This document shows, in pieces, positions 1 to 9,186 of a stretch of 64,000 bases of DNA. The notes beneath the pieces were generated by a model. It was not told the origin of the DNA, ran no database searches, and worked only from the letters and a program-made list of their open reading frames with translations. The position numbers and the translations under genes were made by a program. The stretch spans positions 558,001-622,000 of the forward strand of contig CAWDZQ010000004.1 in the NCBI GenBank assembly GCA_963807065.1. The letters run 5' to 3'. This stretch comes from CAWAND01 sp963807065. GTDB lineage: Bacteria; Chloroflexota; Anaerolineae; Anaerolineales; E44-bin32. Every line of letters begins with the position of its first letter. The stretch's first letter is position 1.

Positions 1-1280
1 TACAAGCGGATGTTGCTCAAGGGCGTTCTCAACTCGTGAGAAACGTCCGACACAAATCGGGTTTTGAGGCGGTCGGCCTCTTTGGCCCGGTCGAGGGCGT
101 TGGCCAGCTCGGAAGTCCTGGACGCCACCGTGGTCTCCAGTTCGACGGAGTGTCTTCGCAGCCGCTCATAGAGGGCGGCGTTTTCGATGGCCACGGCCAA
201 CTGGTCCGCCAGCAGGGTCAGCAGCCGCAAGTCGTCTTGGGTCAGGCCATCCAGTTGAGGGGACTCCACATTGAGCACGCCTATGGCGACGTCGCCCTTG
301 CGGATGGGCACCGCCAGCTCCGAGCGCGTCCCGGGAAAATAGCGCACGAAGTCAGGATCTCGGTCGACGTCCGGCACCAGCGCAGGCAGATTGGTCCTGG
401 CGACTCGTCCGGTGATCCCGTGGTTGAAATCCAGACGGAAGGCGCTGGCGTCGTGACCACGGCTCGCCATGAGGGCCAGCGATTCATCTTCGACCAACGA
501 TACGCCGACGTAGCCATAGCCCAGCGTCGAACTTACCTGCTCCACGACCTCCTCCAGCAGCGGCCCCATTTCCATCCGGCGGTTGATGACCTGCGCAACG
601 TGCTGGATGACGGTCTGCTCGGCCAGCCGGCGCTCGAATTGTCGGTAGCGCTGGGCGTTGGTCCACGCCAAGCCCACCTGGCGGCAGATGGCCACCATGA
701 GTTCAAGATGCTCATCCTCGAACACGCCAGGCTCGCGATGGAAGATCACCAGCACCCCCAGCAGCTCCCCTTCAACGATGATCGGCGCGCCAAGCGCGCT
801 CCTGACCTCATCGTCCACGCCGGGAACCGGGGACCATCGGGGATCATCCAGCACATCGGTCACGAGGGCCGCTTGACGCTCACTGGCAATCCAGCCCACG
901 AACCCCTTGCCGATCCGCATGTCCAATCTGGCGTCCAGTCCCTCCAGGTCAATGTCCCCATACCCGGCCAAATTTCTCACCCGCAACTTTTGCGAGTCCG
1001 GTTCGACCAGCACGATGCTCCCCAACAAGCCACCCAGATTTTCCTTGGTGAGTTCCAAAGCCCGCCGCAGGATCTGGTCGGGGTCGGTGGATGCCGCCAG
1101 CTCGCGCGTCACGTCGTACAGGAGCCGCAAGCGTCGCCGGTCGGCGGCCGTCCGCTCGAACAATCGGGCATTTTCCAGCACCACCGCCGCCTGGTCAGCC
1201 AGCAGGTCAAGGATGCGGAGTTCTTCATCGAGGAAATGATGGGGAACCTTGAAAGCGACGTTCATCACACCCAAGATTTC
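1..1280 (-). CDS. C-terminal part of GAF sensor histidine kinase (frameshifted, runs off window)
   Basis: This is the continuation of the membrane GAF kinase whose N-terminal part lies at 1225-3501, one reading frame away. The minus frame with codons on multiples of 3 is open from about 1277 to the window edge. It encodes the end of one GAF domain, two more GAF domains (roughly 1180-700 and 660-150), a coiled-coil linker and, at 3-44, the phospho-acceptor H-box of a HisKA domain (SDVSHELRTPLSNIRL). The catalytic HATPase domain must lie beyond position 1. Sequence similarity resumes exactly where the upstream frame breaks, so the two parts are one gene with a single extra base near 1277-1280. 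The likely role is a cytoplasmic signalling kinase reading small molecules or redox through GAF domains. The ligand cannot be told. Confidence 0.8.
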
Positions 1281-3501
1281 TCGTTTTCGAGCGGAGTGGG
1301 ATGCCGACAATGGCCCCGTCCCACACCGCGTCCAGGAACAACGGGTCAGAGCTGGCATCCTCGACCACCAGCCGCTTTCCTGTCCGCGCCACCATGTAGG
1401 TCAGGCCGTTTTGGCGCGGCTCGGAGAAAGGTGAGCCCTGTACATCTCCGGCCCACAAGGCGGCGGCGAACTGTAGACGTTCGCCGTCGTACAAGAAGAT
1501 ATGCGCGTCCCAGGCCGAGATGAGCTTAAGCGCGTGTTCGAGAATGGCCTCGAGGACGGAGTTCAAATCCAGATTTGACGTCATCCGCAGACTTGCTTCG
1601 CGTAGGGCTTCCAGCTCGTCGCTGCGCCTCCGCTCAATCTCGATCAAGCGTGCGTTTTCCAGTGCAACCGCCGCCTGAGTGGCCATCAGCCCCAGCAAAT
1701 CCTGGTCGTCGCTGGTGAAAGGTTTGCCGGGCGGGCGCATGACCAGCACTACCCCCTTGACGTCGCGCTGCCACTTGAGCGGCACGACCAGGAACGCCTG
1801 CTCACTGTTAGCCGGCCCGCAGCCGTCCACGGATCGTCTTTCGTTGTAGATACGGCCGTCTTCTGCCGCCTGCCCCACCAGGCCGACACCGTAATCCACC
1901 CGGGATTCAGCGTACACATCGCCGTCTTGAGAGGTCGCCACGCACTCGGCCGATCGCTGCGCCGGGTCACACTGGAACACCGCCCCCCCTTCGGCATCGA
2001 GCAGTCTGACGGATCGGTCGATCAGTTTCTGGAGCAAGGCGGGGACGCCGTGTTCCGAGACGAGATCCATACCCAGTTCATAAAGGGTATCGAGTTCGTG
2101 GATCCGACGCGCGCTTTGCCGCTCCAAGGCCAGCCGTCGCAGCCCGTAAGCGACATCATCCGCCACCCCAGCCAGCAGGCCAAGAACTTCATCGTCGAAG
2201 CCATCGGGGCTCTTCTTGCCGACACAAAGCACACCCAGATGGGTGCCTGATTGGTGGATCGGTAGGGTCGCCAGACTCCGGAGCCCACATCGCGCAGCCT
2301 CCTCCCCCCAGGCTTCCCGCGCCGAAAGATCTTCCGTATCCTGGACCACATGCGGCGCCGAGTTCTTGATGGCCGCCTCAGCCATTTGCAGGCCAGGGCT
2401 CAGTGCCTGGCCTGTGCCGATCGTCTCCAGGAACTTCATTGGCTGGCCGGCTGAGGCGGCCAACGATTGACCCCCAGGCTGGCCATCGGACAAGACGACC
2501 CAGGCAAGCTGGACATAGCCCGATCGCGCCAGGCGGCGGCAGATCTCTTCCAGCATGTATCCTGCGCGATCGGAACGCACAATCACGCTGCGAGCTTCCG
2601 TGAGAACTCTCAGGCCCGCATCCAGTCGCACCACCCGGGCTTGTGATTCTCGCAGCGCATTTTGGAGCGCAAAAGTCTGGTTGAGCACACCCAGCGGAGG
2701 GCGGGTTGGCGGCCGTCCGCCGGGCCATGTATCAGCGCCAAGATGGGAGAGGTAGATTGCCATCACGGGCCACAGCGACACGCCGGCCAGGGTCCAGCCC
2801 GCCAACTCTCCGATCAACGCCCCGGGCCAAGCCCCGGTGCCCCAGGTCGCCCCGAACGCGAAGAGCGCGCCTTCCACCAGGCCCGAGACGATCAGGGAGA
2901 CCCAGGTACTGGCCGCTGCCCAGCGCTGCTCCAAGCGGTTGGCCAAGAGCTGGTAGGCGACAATCATGAGGTACATGCCCACGCCAAGGGCCATCACTTG
3001 AGCCAGGGACGCCCGCAATCCAATGCCGGACGACACGTCAGCCAGATTGATCCCAGGGAACAGCCTCAAACCAGACGTCAGCACCATGACAAAGGGCGCC
3101 AGTGAGCCAACCAGGAACTGTACACCAAGCAGCCCCAGGATCAGCCAGGCAGCTGTCGACGCGCCTTCGACAAAATAGACGAAGAGTACGCTCAGATAGA
3201 CGACGGGAATCATGACTTGGGGGATGATGGTGACGACGGCGGGGCCGATGCCCGGGATGGCCAACGACAGGGGCTGAAGCGAGGCGGTACGCCACGCACC
3301 AAAGGCAAGCAGTCCTCCGAGAAACAAGAGAAACCAGCCTTCGCCGTTGACCATGCGGCGGCGGTAGAGGTAGAGAAGGCCGCCTGCAAGCCCCCATAGC
3401 ATGAGCACGACAACCACGAGATCGGCCAAGGTCAGATTCGCTCGCTTTTCGTTGTGTCGCAAAACCAAGGAGTGAGGCTTTTGGATTATACTCATTCCCA
3501 T
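1225..3501 (-). CDS. N-terminal part of membrane-anchored multi-GAF sensor histidine kinase
   Basis: The first ~250 residues hold about seven hydrophobic helices with short loops, a membrane-integral sensor module. Cytoplasmic GAF domains follow at roughly 290-450, 460-610 and 630 to the end. The last residues after ...VGIPLRSKTR are out of frame: the expected GAF ending (ILGVMNVAFKVPHHF) is encoded one frame over, and the kinase continues to position 1. The gene is divergent from acnA with 76 bases between the two start codons. The ATG at 3501 is followed by a second in-frame ATG two codons on, and I cannot choose between them. It is probably the sensor of a two-component system; no response regulator is visible here. 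The frameshift could be a sequencing or assembly error or a real lesion. Confidence 0.8.
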   Translation of the reverse strand: MGMSIIQKPHSLVLRHNEKRANLTLADLVVVVLMLWGLAGGLLYLYRRRMVNGEGWFLLFLGGLLAFGAWRTASLQPLSLAIPGIGPAVVTIIPQVMIPVVYLSVLFVYFVEGASTAAWLILGLLGVQFLVGSLAPFVMVLTSGLRLFPGINLADVSSGIGLRASLAQVMALGVGMYLMIVAYQLLANRLEQRWAAASTWVSLIVSGLVEGALFAFGATWGTGAWPGALIGELAGWTLAGVSLWPVMAIYLSHLGADTWPGGRPPTRPPLGVLNQTFALQNALRESQARVVRLDAGLRVLTEARSVIVRSDRAGYMLEEICRRLARSGYVQLAWVVLSDGQPGGQSLAASAGQPMKFLETIGTGQALSPGLQMAEAAIKNSAPHVVQDTEDLSAREAWGEEAARCGLRSLATLPIHQSGTHLGVLCVGKKSPDGFDDEVLGLLAGVADDVAYGLRRLALERQSARRIHELDTLYELGMDLVSEHGVPALLQKLIDRSVRLLDAEGGAVFQCDPAQRSAECVATSQDGDVYAESRVDYGVGLVGQAAEDGRIYNERRSVDGCGPANSEQAFLVVPLKWQRDVKGVVLVMRPPGKPFTSDDQDLLGLMATQAAVALENARLIEIERRRSDELEALREASLRMTSNLDLNSVLEAILEHALKLISAWDAHIFLYDGERLQFAAALWAGDVQGSPFSEPRQNGLTYMVARTGKRLVVEDASSDPLFLDAVWDGAIVGIPLRSKTRNLGCDERRFQGSPSFPR

Positions 3502-3577
3502 CCGGCGGAATACCGATCGACCCTGGCGCCGGGCGGCCGTCCCCGGATCAACGCAACGACCCTACCTGGAGTTGGTG

Positions 3578-6289
3578 ATGACGTCAGACCCTTTCGACGC
3601 TCGCGACACGCTTCACGCGCTCGGCGGCAACTACACGATTTATCGGCTTGACCGGTTGGAGGATCTCGGCCTGACCAAGATCGACCGGCTCCCGTATTCG
3701 ATCAGAGTGCTGCTGGAGTCTGTGCTCAGGCAGGTCAATGGGCGTGAGATCACCGAACAGGATGTGCGTGCCCTGGCTGGGTGGCAACCCAAGTCTGCGA
3801 CGCGACCCGATGTCCCGTACTTACCTTCGCGAGTGATCATGCAGGACTTTACCGGGGTGCCGGCCGTTGTGGATCTGGCCGCCATGCGATCCGCTTTGGC
3901 CCGGTTGGGCGGTAGCCCGAATCAGATCAACCCTCAGATTCCGGTAGATCTAGTCATCGATCACTCGGTGCAGGTCGATTTCTTCGCCACGGCCCAAGCT
4001 CTAAACCGTAACGCCGAGATCGAATTTGAGCGAAATCGAGAGCGTTACACGTTTCTGCGATGGGGAAGGGACGCGTTCGACAACTTCCGCGTGGTGCCGC
4101 CGGCCACCGGCATCGTCCACCAGGTCAACCTCGAATACCTGGCTCATGTCGTGCGGACCCTCGAGCTGGACGGCGAGTTGTTGGCCATGCCAGATACTCT
4201 CGTGGGCACCGATTCGCACACCACCATGGTCAATGGCCTGGGCGTGCTCGGTTGGGGGGTAGGCGGCATTGAGGCCGAGGCGGCCATCTTGGGCCAGCCG
4301 ATGGTGATTCTCGCCCCAGAAGTAATCGGGTTCCGGCTTGATGGCCGTCTTCTGGAGGGCACCACCGCCACCGATCTGGTCCTGGTGGTCACCCAAATGC
4401 TCCGCAAGCACGGCGTCGTGGGGAAGTTCGTGGAATTCTTCGGGCCCGGTCTGGCCGAGATGTCTCTTCCCGATCGGGCGACGATCGCCAACATGGCGCC
4501 CGAGTACGGCGCCACGGTGGGTTTCTTCCCCGTCGACGGTGAGACGTTGCGCTATCTCCGCCTGACCGGCCGTGATGACAGCTTGATCGATCTGGTGGAA
4601 ACCTACTCCAAGGCCCAACACCTGTTTCGTGCGGACAACTCGCCGGAGCCCGTCTACAGCGATACCCTCGAGCTCAACCTCGGAGAGGTCGAGTCCAGCC
4701 TCGCCGGACCCAAGCGGCCCCAGGACAGGATCCCTTTGTCTGCGATGAAGAAGTCCTTCCGTTCTGCACTGACCGCCCCCGCCAAAGACGGTGGTTTCGG
4801 CAAGGATGAGCAGGCCATCGACTTCAGACTGTCGATCGGAACCAACGGAGCCACAGCCGAGATCGGTCACGGTGCGGTGGTCATCGCCGCCATCACCTCG
4901 TGCACAAACACCTCCAACCCCTCGGTGATGGTCGCCGCCGGGCTGCTCGCCCAACGCGCCGTCGAGAAGGGCATGCACGTCAATCCCTACGTCAAGACGA
5001 GCATGGCGCCGGGCTCGCGCGTGGTCAGCGACTATTTGGAAGCCGGCGGGTTAATCGAGCCGTTGTCGGCGCTGGGTTTCAACGTGGTCGGTTACGGCTG
5101 CACGACGTGCATCGGCAACAGCGGCCCTCTCCCAGCCGATGTGGTGCGGGCCATCGGCGAGGGCGACCTGGTGGCGGCGGCTGTGCTTTCCGGCAACCGC
5201 AACTTCGAGGGCCGCATCAACCCCCAAGTCAAGGCGTCTTACCTGGCCTCCCCACCGCTGGTCGTGGCCTACGCCCTGGCTGGCACCACCGACATCGACA
5301 TGACCACCGAACCCTTGGGCAATGATGCCGACGGGGAACCCGTTTACTTGCGCGACCTGTGGCCATCCCAAGAGGACATCCAGGCCGTCATCGAGAGCTC
5401 GGTCAAGCCGGAGATGTTCCGGCATGAGTACGGAAATGTCTTCACCGGCAACCCGACCTGGTCCGCCATCCCCATCGAGGGCGGCGACCTGTACGTGTGG
5501 TCGGATGACTCAACCTACATTCAGGAACCCCCCTTCTTCGATGATCTGTCGCCTGTGCCGCCGGCGATCGCCGACATCCATGGCGCCCGCGTCGTGGCTT
5601 TGCTCGGCAACTCCGTGACCACCGACCACATCTCCCCCGCAGGGGCCATCCCGGTAGACAGCCCGGCCGGGCGGTATTTGATGGACCACGGCGTCAAACC
5701 ACGCGATTTCAACTCCTTCGGCTCTCGTCGCGGCAATGATCAGGTGATGACCCGCGGCACGTTCGGCAACATCCGGCTCCGCAACAAGCTCGTGCCGGAC
5801 ATAGAGGGCGGCTACACGCGCCATTTCCCCGACGGGGAGACGATGAGCATCTACGACGCCGCCATGAAGTATCGCGACCAAGGGGTACCGCTGGTGGTGC
5901 TGGCCGGCAAGGAGTACGGCACGGGTTCGTCACGCGATTGGGCGGCCAAAGGAACCATTCTCCTAGGTATCCGTGCCGTGATCGCCGAATCCTACGAACG
6001 GATCCACCGCTCGAACCTGATCGGAATGGGCGTGCTACCGCTAACGTTTCTGCCAGGGCAGAATGTCCAAAGCCTCGGGCTCAGCGGGGAGGAGACTTTC
6101 GACATCAACGGCCTATCGAACGGGCTCGAACCGGGCCGGCACCTCTCGGTCAAGGCAACCCTCCCTGACGGTCGAACCCAGGAGTTCCAGGTCGTCGCCC
6201 TCATCGACACCCCCATCGAGGTCGAGTACTACCGCAACGGCGGCATCCTCCACACCGTGCTGCGACGCATGCTGGCCGGCGAGGCCTGA
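3578..6289 (+). CDS. acnA: Aconitate hydratase A
   Basis: This is the TCA-cycle enzyme that interconverts citrate and isocitrate through cis-aconitate using a [4Fe-4S] cluster in the cytoplasm. The 903-residue length fits the AcnA/IRP1 family. The three cluster cysteines are visible: C442 in TSCTNTSNPSVM and C508/C511 in GYGCTTCIGNSG. The substrate-binding motif VGTDSHTTMVNGLG lies near residue 210, and the C-terminal swivel domain carries KEYGTGSSRDWAAKG. I chose ATG 3578 because a TGGAG sits 6 bases upstream; in-frame TTG 3572 and GTG 3575 are less likely. A TATACT box at 3486-3491 could be its -10 element, giving a leader of about 80 bases. It is monocistronic, with about 600 bases of non-coding DNA downstream. 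Confidence 0.97.
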   Translation: MTSDPFDARDTLHALGGNYTIYRLDRLEDLGLTKIDRLPYSIRVLLESVLRQVNGREITEQDVRALAGWQPKSATRPDVPYLPSRVIMQDFTGVPAVVDLAAMRSALARLGGSPNQINPQIPVDLVIDHSVQVDFFATAQALNRNAEIEFERNRERYTFLRWGRDAFDNFRVVPPATGIVHQVNLEYLAHVVRTLELDGELLAMPDTLVGTDSHTTMVNGLGVLGWGVGGIEAEAAILGQPMVILAPEVIGFRLDGRLLEGTTATDLVLVVTQMLRKHGVVGKFVEFFGPGLAEMSLPDRATIANMAPEYGATVGFFPVDGETLRYLRLTGRDDSLIDLVETYSKAQHLFRADNSPEPVYSDTLELNLGEVESSLAGPKRPQDRIPLSAMKKSFRSALTAPAKDGGFGKDEQAIDFRLSIGTNGATAEIGHGAVVIAAITSCTNTSNPSVMVAAGLLAQRAVEKGMHVNPYVKTSMAPGSRVVSDYLEAGGLIEPLSALGFNVVGYGCTTCIGNSGPLPADVVRAIGEGDLVAAAVLSGNRNFEGRINPQVKASYLASPPLVVAYALAGTTDIDMTTEPLGNDADGEPVYLRDLWPSQEDIQAVIESSVKPEMFRHEYGNVFTGNPTWSAIPIEGGDLYVWSDDSTYIQEPPFFDDLSPVPPAIADIHGARVVALLGNSVTTDHISPAGAIPVDSPAGRYLMDHGVKPRDFNSFGSRRGNDQVMTRGTFGNIRLRNKLVPDIEGGYTRHFPDGETMSIYDAAMKYRDQGVPLVVLAGKEYGTGSSRDWAAKGTILLGIRAVIAESYERIHRSNLIGMGVLPLTFLPGQNVQSLGLSGEETFDINGLSNGLEPGRHLSVKATLPDGRTQEFQVVALIDTPIEVEYYRNGGILHTVLRRMLAGEA

Positions 6290-6378
6290 TCCCAGTCGTC
6301 CCTCGGCATCGGCCGCCGACCCAACCCGCCATCGTTGGCCGTGGCGCGGTTGACCTGGCCCGGACGGTTGGCGCCACA

Positions 6379-6402
6379 TCCCGGAGCAAGTCCCGGAGCA
6401 AG
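6379..6402. repeat. Two tandem copies of a 12-base unit
   Basis: The unit TCCCGGAGCAAG occurs twice head to tail with no mismatch. It lies in non-coding DNA downstream of acnA. I see no function for it. Confidence 0.8.
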
Positions 6403-6847
6403 TCAGGCACCTCCGTCCGGGTTTCGCCGCGCCTTTCGCCCCTTAGCGAACACCCCCGGGACCACCAGAAGAAACATTTGGCGGCAACGAAAGACCTGGA
6501 GAACAGCGACCCCTGATTCGCCGGAGGCTAGATCGAGCCAATCACCCAGCCTGCCCATGGGCTTGTCCAGGCGCGCCGGTAGCACGGCGTCGCTCGCCTT
6601 GGAAGCCTCAGACGCTGACATCAGGGACTGCGGACGCCCCGACCCGGCGGGGAACCTGCCGCGGTCAGCCCACGGGCAGGCCTTTCCCTCCAGACGGGAG
6701 GGCAGGTCTCCTGAGCACACCCTCTCATCGTGAACCAGTTGGGAGTCACGCGAAAGGAATAGCGCTCGAGGAATGTCGCTGTGGTGGTCCACGCCCCCTC
6801 CGACATCTCCCAAGCGCTCCTGCCCAGGCCCGAACCGCAATCGGGTA

Positions 6848-6881
6848 TTGACATCTTACACGGTTCCGTGTGTTCTGTCAA
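6848..6881. terminator. Interrupted palindrome, possible bidirectional terminator or operator
   Basis: The arms TTGACA....ACACGG and CCGTGT....TGTCAA pair around a TT centre. The inner 14 bases (6858-6871) are a perfect palindrome, and only a four-base internal loop fails to pair. It lies just past the stop of the minus-strand XRE gene. It could stop that transcript, or be a binding site. There is no T-run, so terminator function is uncertain. Confidence 0.4.
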
Positions 6882-6889
6882 GACCCTTG

Positions 6890-7390
6890 TCAGTCAGTGG
6901 GATTGGGTTTGAATGGGAACTTGGCCTTTTCAGCGACCATCGTCAGGTGCTTGGAGCGACCCCGGGTGGGCTGATAGACGCCTGTTTCCCACTCGCTCAC
7001 GGTCTGCTGCCGCACACCGAGAATTTGCGCCAACTCAGCCTGGTTCACATCCATGTGTTCCCGCAGGGCGCGCACCATGGCGGCGTTCCACAGGATATCG
7101 GTCCCTTCCCGCTCCACCTGGTAGCGGATCGTCGGCCGGGCAAAGGTCACCTCGCGCTTTACCAGGTTAACGGCCCGCACGTGGAAGCCGGCGTCCATCC
7201 ACGCCGATGCCTGGAGCGCGCCGTGCGAGCGGTTGCTCCAGAAAGACCGGCTCTTCAGGGCTGAGGCGGGCAAGCGCCCGGCGATCATACGCTCGATGGC
7301 TTCGAACGACAGGGTCAGCTGATTCGTCCCCAGGGTTCGCAAGAATTCATACAGAGGGAAATACTTCGAATCTGGTTTGACGGGCGACAT
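6890..7390 (-). CDS. XRE-family HTH regulator with DUF7662-like N-terminal domain
   Basis: This 166-residue protein has two parts. Residues ~8-90 (KYFPLYEFLRTL ... SFWSNRS ... GFHVRAVNL) match what I recall of the DUF7662 family, a small domain found in restriction/defence-type and regulatory proteins. Residues ~105-145 form a Cro/CI-type helix-turn-helix (QAELAQILGVRQQTVSEWE). The ATG at 7390 is preceded by GAGGTGGC. The HTH predicts DNA binding; the function of the N-terminal domain is not known to me. It stands alone between acnA and a diguanylate cyclase gene, with no obvious operon partner. A toxin-antitoxin role is unsupported because no second small gene is present. Confidence 0.75.
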   Translation of the reverse strand: MSPVKPDSKYFPLYEFLRTLGTNQLTLSFEAIERMIAGRLPASALKSRSFWSNRSHGALQASAWMDAGFHVRAVNLVKREVTFARPTIRYQVEREGTDILWNAAMVRALREHMDVNQAELAQILGVRQQTVSEWETGVYQPTRGRSKHLTMVAEKAKFPFKPNPTD

Positions 7391-7446
7391 GCCACCTCGA
7401 GGGATCTGCGCTCCGCATCCACTTCTTACCCCCGAATGAGTTTACC

Positions 7447-8868
7447 TCAGGCGCTTTCACCCGCGCTGCGTTGCCGCCCACCAAGACGCGGCTTGTGGAT
7501 GACGATTCGATTACCTCCCGCCAGCTTAGCGGCCCGCTCGGCGCTGTCGGCGGCTGCTACGAGGTTGTCGGTGACCGACACGCTCTCAGGATAGACCGAA
7601 CCTCCGATACTGAAACTGACCGGCAGCCGCTCGCCGGTGGGCAAATCGATTTCGATCGACTCCAGGCTTTGTCCAAGCCTGCCCGCCAGCACTTCGAGCT
7701 GATCCGCCGAACAACCGGGAAGGACCACCGCAAACTCGTCTCCCCCGTAGCGGGCCACCCAATCCGTCTCACGCAGTTTTTGTTTGAGCAGCCTGACCAG
7801 CGAGCGCAGCACGTCGTCCCCGACCAGATGGCCATGGTCGTCGTTGATGACTTTCAGGTCATCTACGTCGACGAAGAGCAGCCCGACCGAATAGCCGAGC
7901 CTGTCGGCGCGGCCGAGCTCATTGGCCAGGTTCGACTCGAAGAATCGGCGGTTGAAGGCCCCCGTCAGGCCGTCGATCGATGCCTGGCGCCGAACCTCTT
8001 GGAAAGAGCGGCTGTTGTCGATCGCCTGCGCTGCCGCCTGGGAGATGGACTTCAGGAAGTCGAGGTCGGTCTGGCCCACCGTCAGCGCGCCCCCCTGACT
8101 GATCAGCGCGCCCGTCACACGATCGTCGAGGCGGAGCGGTGCCACCAGCACCGTCTTTCCGGTCTCATCGCGCAGTTGGCCGCCGCTGACGCTCCGCCCA
8201 TCCAACCTTTGCGGGGTTCCCATCTCGATCACCCTGCCCAGCAACCCTTCCCCAAGGCGAACGATTTGGGGCAACTGACTCGTGGTGACATCTCCCATCG
8301 CCGAGAGCGCCCGCAGGGTGACCCCGTCGGCTTCGGTCAGCAGCAAGATGCACGAATCCGCCTTCAAGAACCTCTGGCTCTCGCGGACAATCAGGTCGCA
8401 GGTTTGCTTTAGGTCGAGCTTCGACCACAGGTCCCGCTGGACGTTCAGGAGCACCTGCTGTTCGTGCGTGTGCCGGCTTAGGAGTTCCGCCACCTGCAGA
8501 TGCTCGGAGACATTGCGCACCAAACCATCTATGCCTACGATGTTGCCCGCCTCATCCTCGACAGGGACGCTGAACAGTTCGACCCAAATCATGCTCCCAT
8601 CGTGCCGCTTCAACCTGACCACCAATGTGACGCTCGGTTGGGCATGGGCTCGGAGCTGTGCCAGGGCCGCTGCGAATTCCTGCTGGCAACCTTCGTCAAC
8701 AAGACCGATGAAAAATTCCGGCCTGTGCAAGCAGTCCCCCGGGGAATAACCGAGGGTCAATTCGAAGCCTGGGCTCACAAAAGCCAGGCCGTCGCCAAAG
8801 TACAGCCTGAAGTAGATGTCCGATGAGTGCTGCGCAATGCGGTTGAAGTCCGGTTGAGCTTGTTGCAC
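7447..8868 (-). CDS. PAS-GAF-GGDEF diguanylate cyclase
   Basis: The protein is predicted to make cyclic di-GMP from two GTP in the cytoplasm, controlled by its sensory domains. In order it carries a PAS domain (~10-125, with the PAC stretch WVELFSVPVEDEAGNIVG), a GAF domain (~145-290) and a GGDEF domain (~305-460). The active-site loop is ARYGGDEFAVVLPG, intact. An RETD motif just upstream of it fits the RxxD inhibitory site, so product inhibition is expected. I chose GTG 8868, which has GAGGGA six bases upstream; the frame stays open to 8931 but that extension has no ribosome site. No EAL or HD-GYP partner is visible in the window. Confidence 0.92.
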   Translation of the reverse strand: MQQAQPDFNRIAQHSSDIYFRLYFGDGLAFVSPGFELTLGYSPGDCLHRPEFFIGLVDEGCQQEFAAALAQLRAHAQPSVTLVVRLKRHDGSMIWVELFSVPVEDEAGNIVGIDGLVRNVSEHLQVAELLSRHTHEQQVLLNVQRDLWSKLDLKQTCDLIVRESQRFLKADSCILLLTEADGVTLRALSAMGDVTTSQLPQIVRLGEGLLGRVIEMGTPQRLDGRSVSGGQLRDETGKTVLVAPLRLDDRVTGALISQGGALTVGQTDLDFLKSISQAAAQAIDNSRSFQEVRRQASIDGLTGAFNRRFFESNLANELGRADRLGYSVGLLFVDVDDLKVINDDHGHLVGDDVLRSLVRLLKQKLRETDWVARYGGDEFAVVLPGCSADQLEVLAGRLGQSLESIEIDLPTGERLPVSFSIGGSVYPESVSVTDNLVAAADSAERAAKLAGGNRIVIHKPRLGGRQRSAGESA

Positions 8869-9186
8869 TTTGTTCCCTCGTGCGTTCCTGTGGTCCAACA
8901 ACCCGGACGGCACTCTATTCCGGGCCCACACGATCCCCTAGAAGGTCGGCCCTCTCGCTCACGACTACTCTACAATCCCGTTACAGACTTTCCGCACATT
9001 GAAAGGAGATTGTAAGGCGGGCCGGCATCCTCAGCCCACTGCCGACGGCGGGCCAGGCAGGGCCAGTGCCCCGGGGATGTATAATGCCCGCACGTCAGCC
9101 GTCCGCATTTGCTGGGTGTGGCGCCTCCCCGGCGTCCCGCCCAGTGGAATTTCATGAGCCGCCCCAACAGGCAACGGAGCACAGCT

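Larger units (their letters stand above)
6290..6889. other. 600-base intergenic region, no convincing gene
   Basis: There is no recognisable protein on either strand. The open frames here lack ribosome sites and family features. It contains a 12-base direct repeat at 6379-6402 and, at its right end, an interrupted palindrome at 6848-6881 next to the end of the XRE gene. Confidence 0.6.

Noticed and set aside
36..1523. Long plus-strand open frame of 495 codons
   Set aside because: It is the mirror of the minus-strand GAF kinase: it uses the same codon boundaries, is rich in His/Gln/Arg and shows no family motif. The opposite strand encodes clear GAF and HisKA motifs.
4001..4978. Long minus-strand frame inside acnA
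   Set aside because: Shadow of a highly conserved gene in GC-rich DNA; no ribosome site or recognisable domain.
6403..6840. Minus-strand open frame of 145 codons in the acnA-XRE gap
   Set aside because: No ribosome site, no secondary-structure pattern or motif, and biased Arg/Gly/Ser composition typical of GC-rich non-coding DNA.
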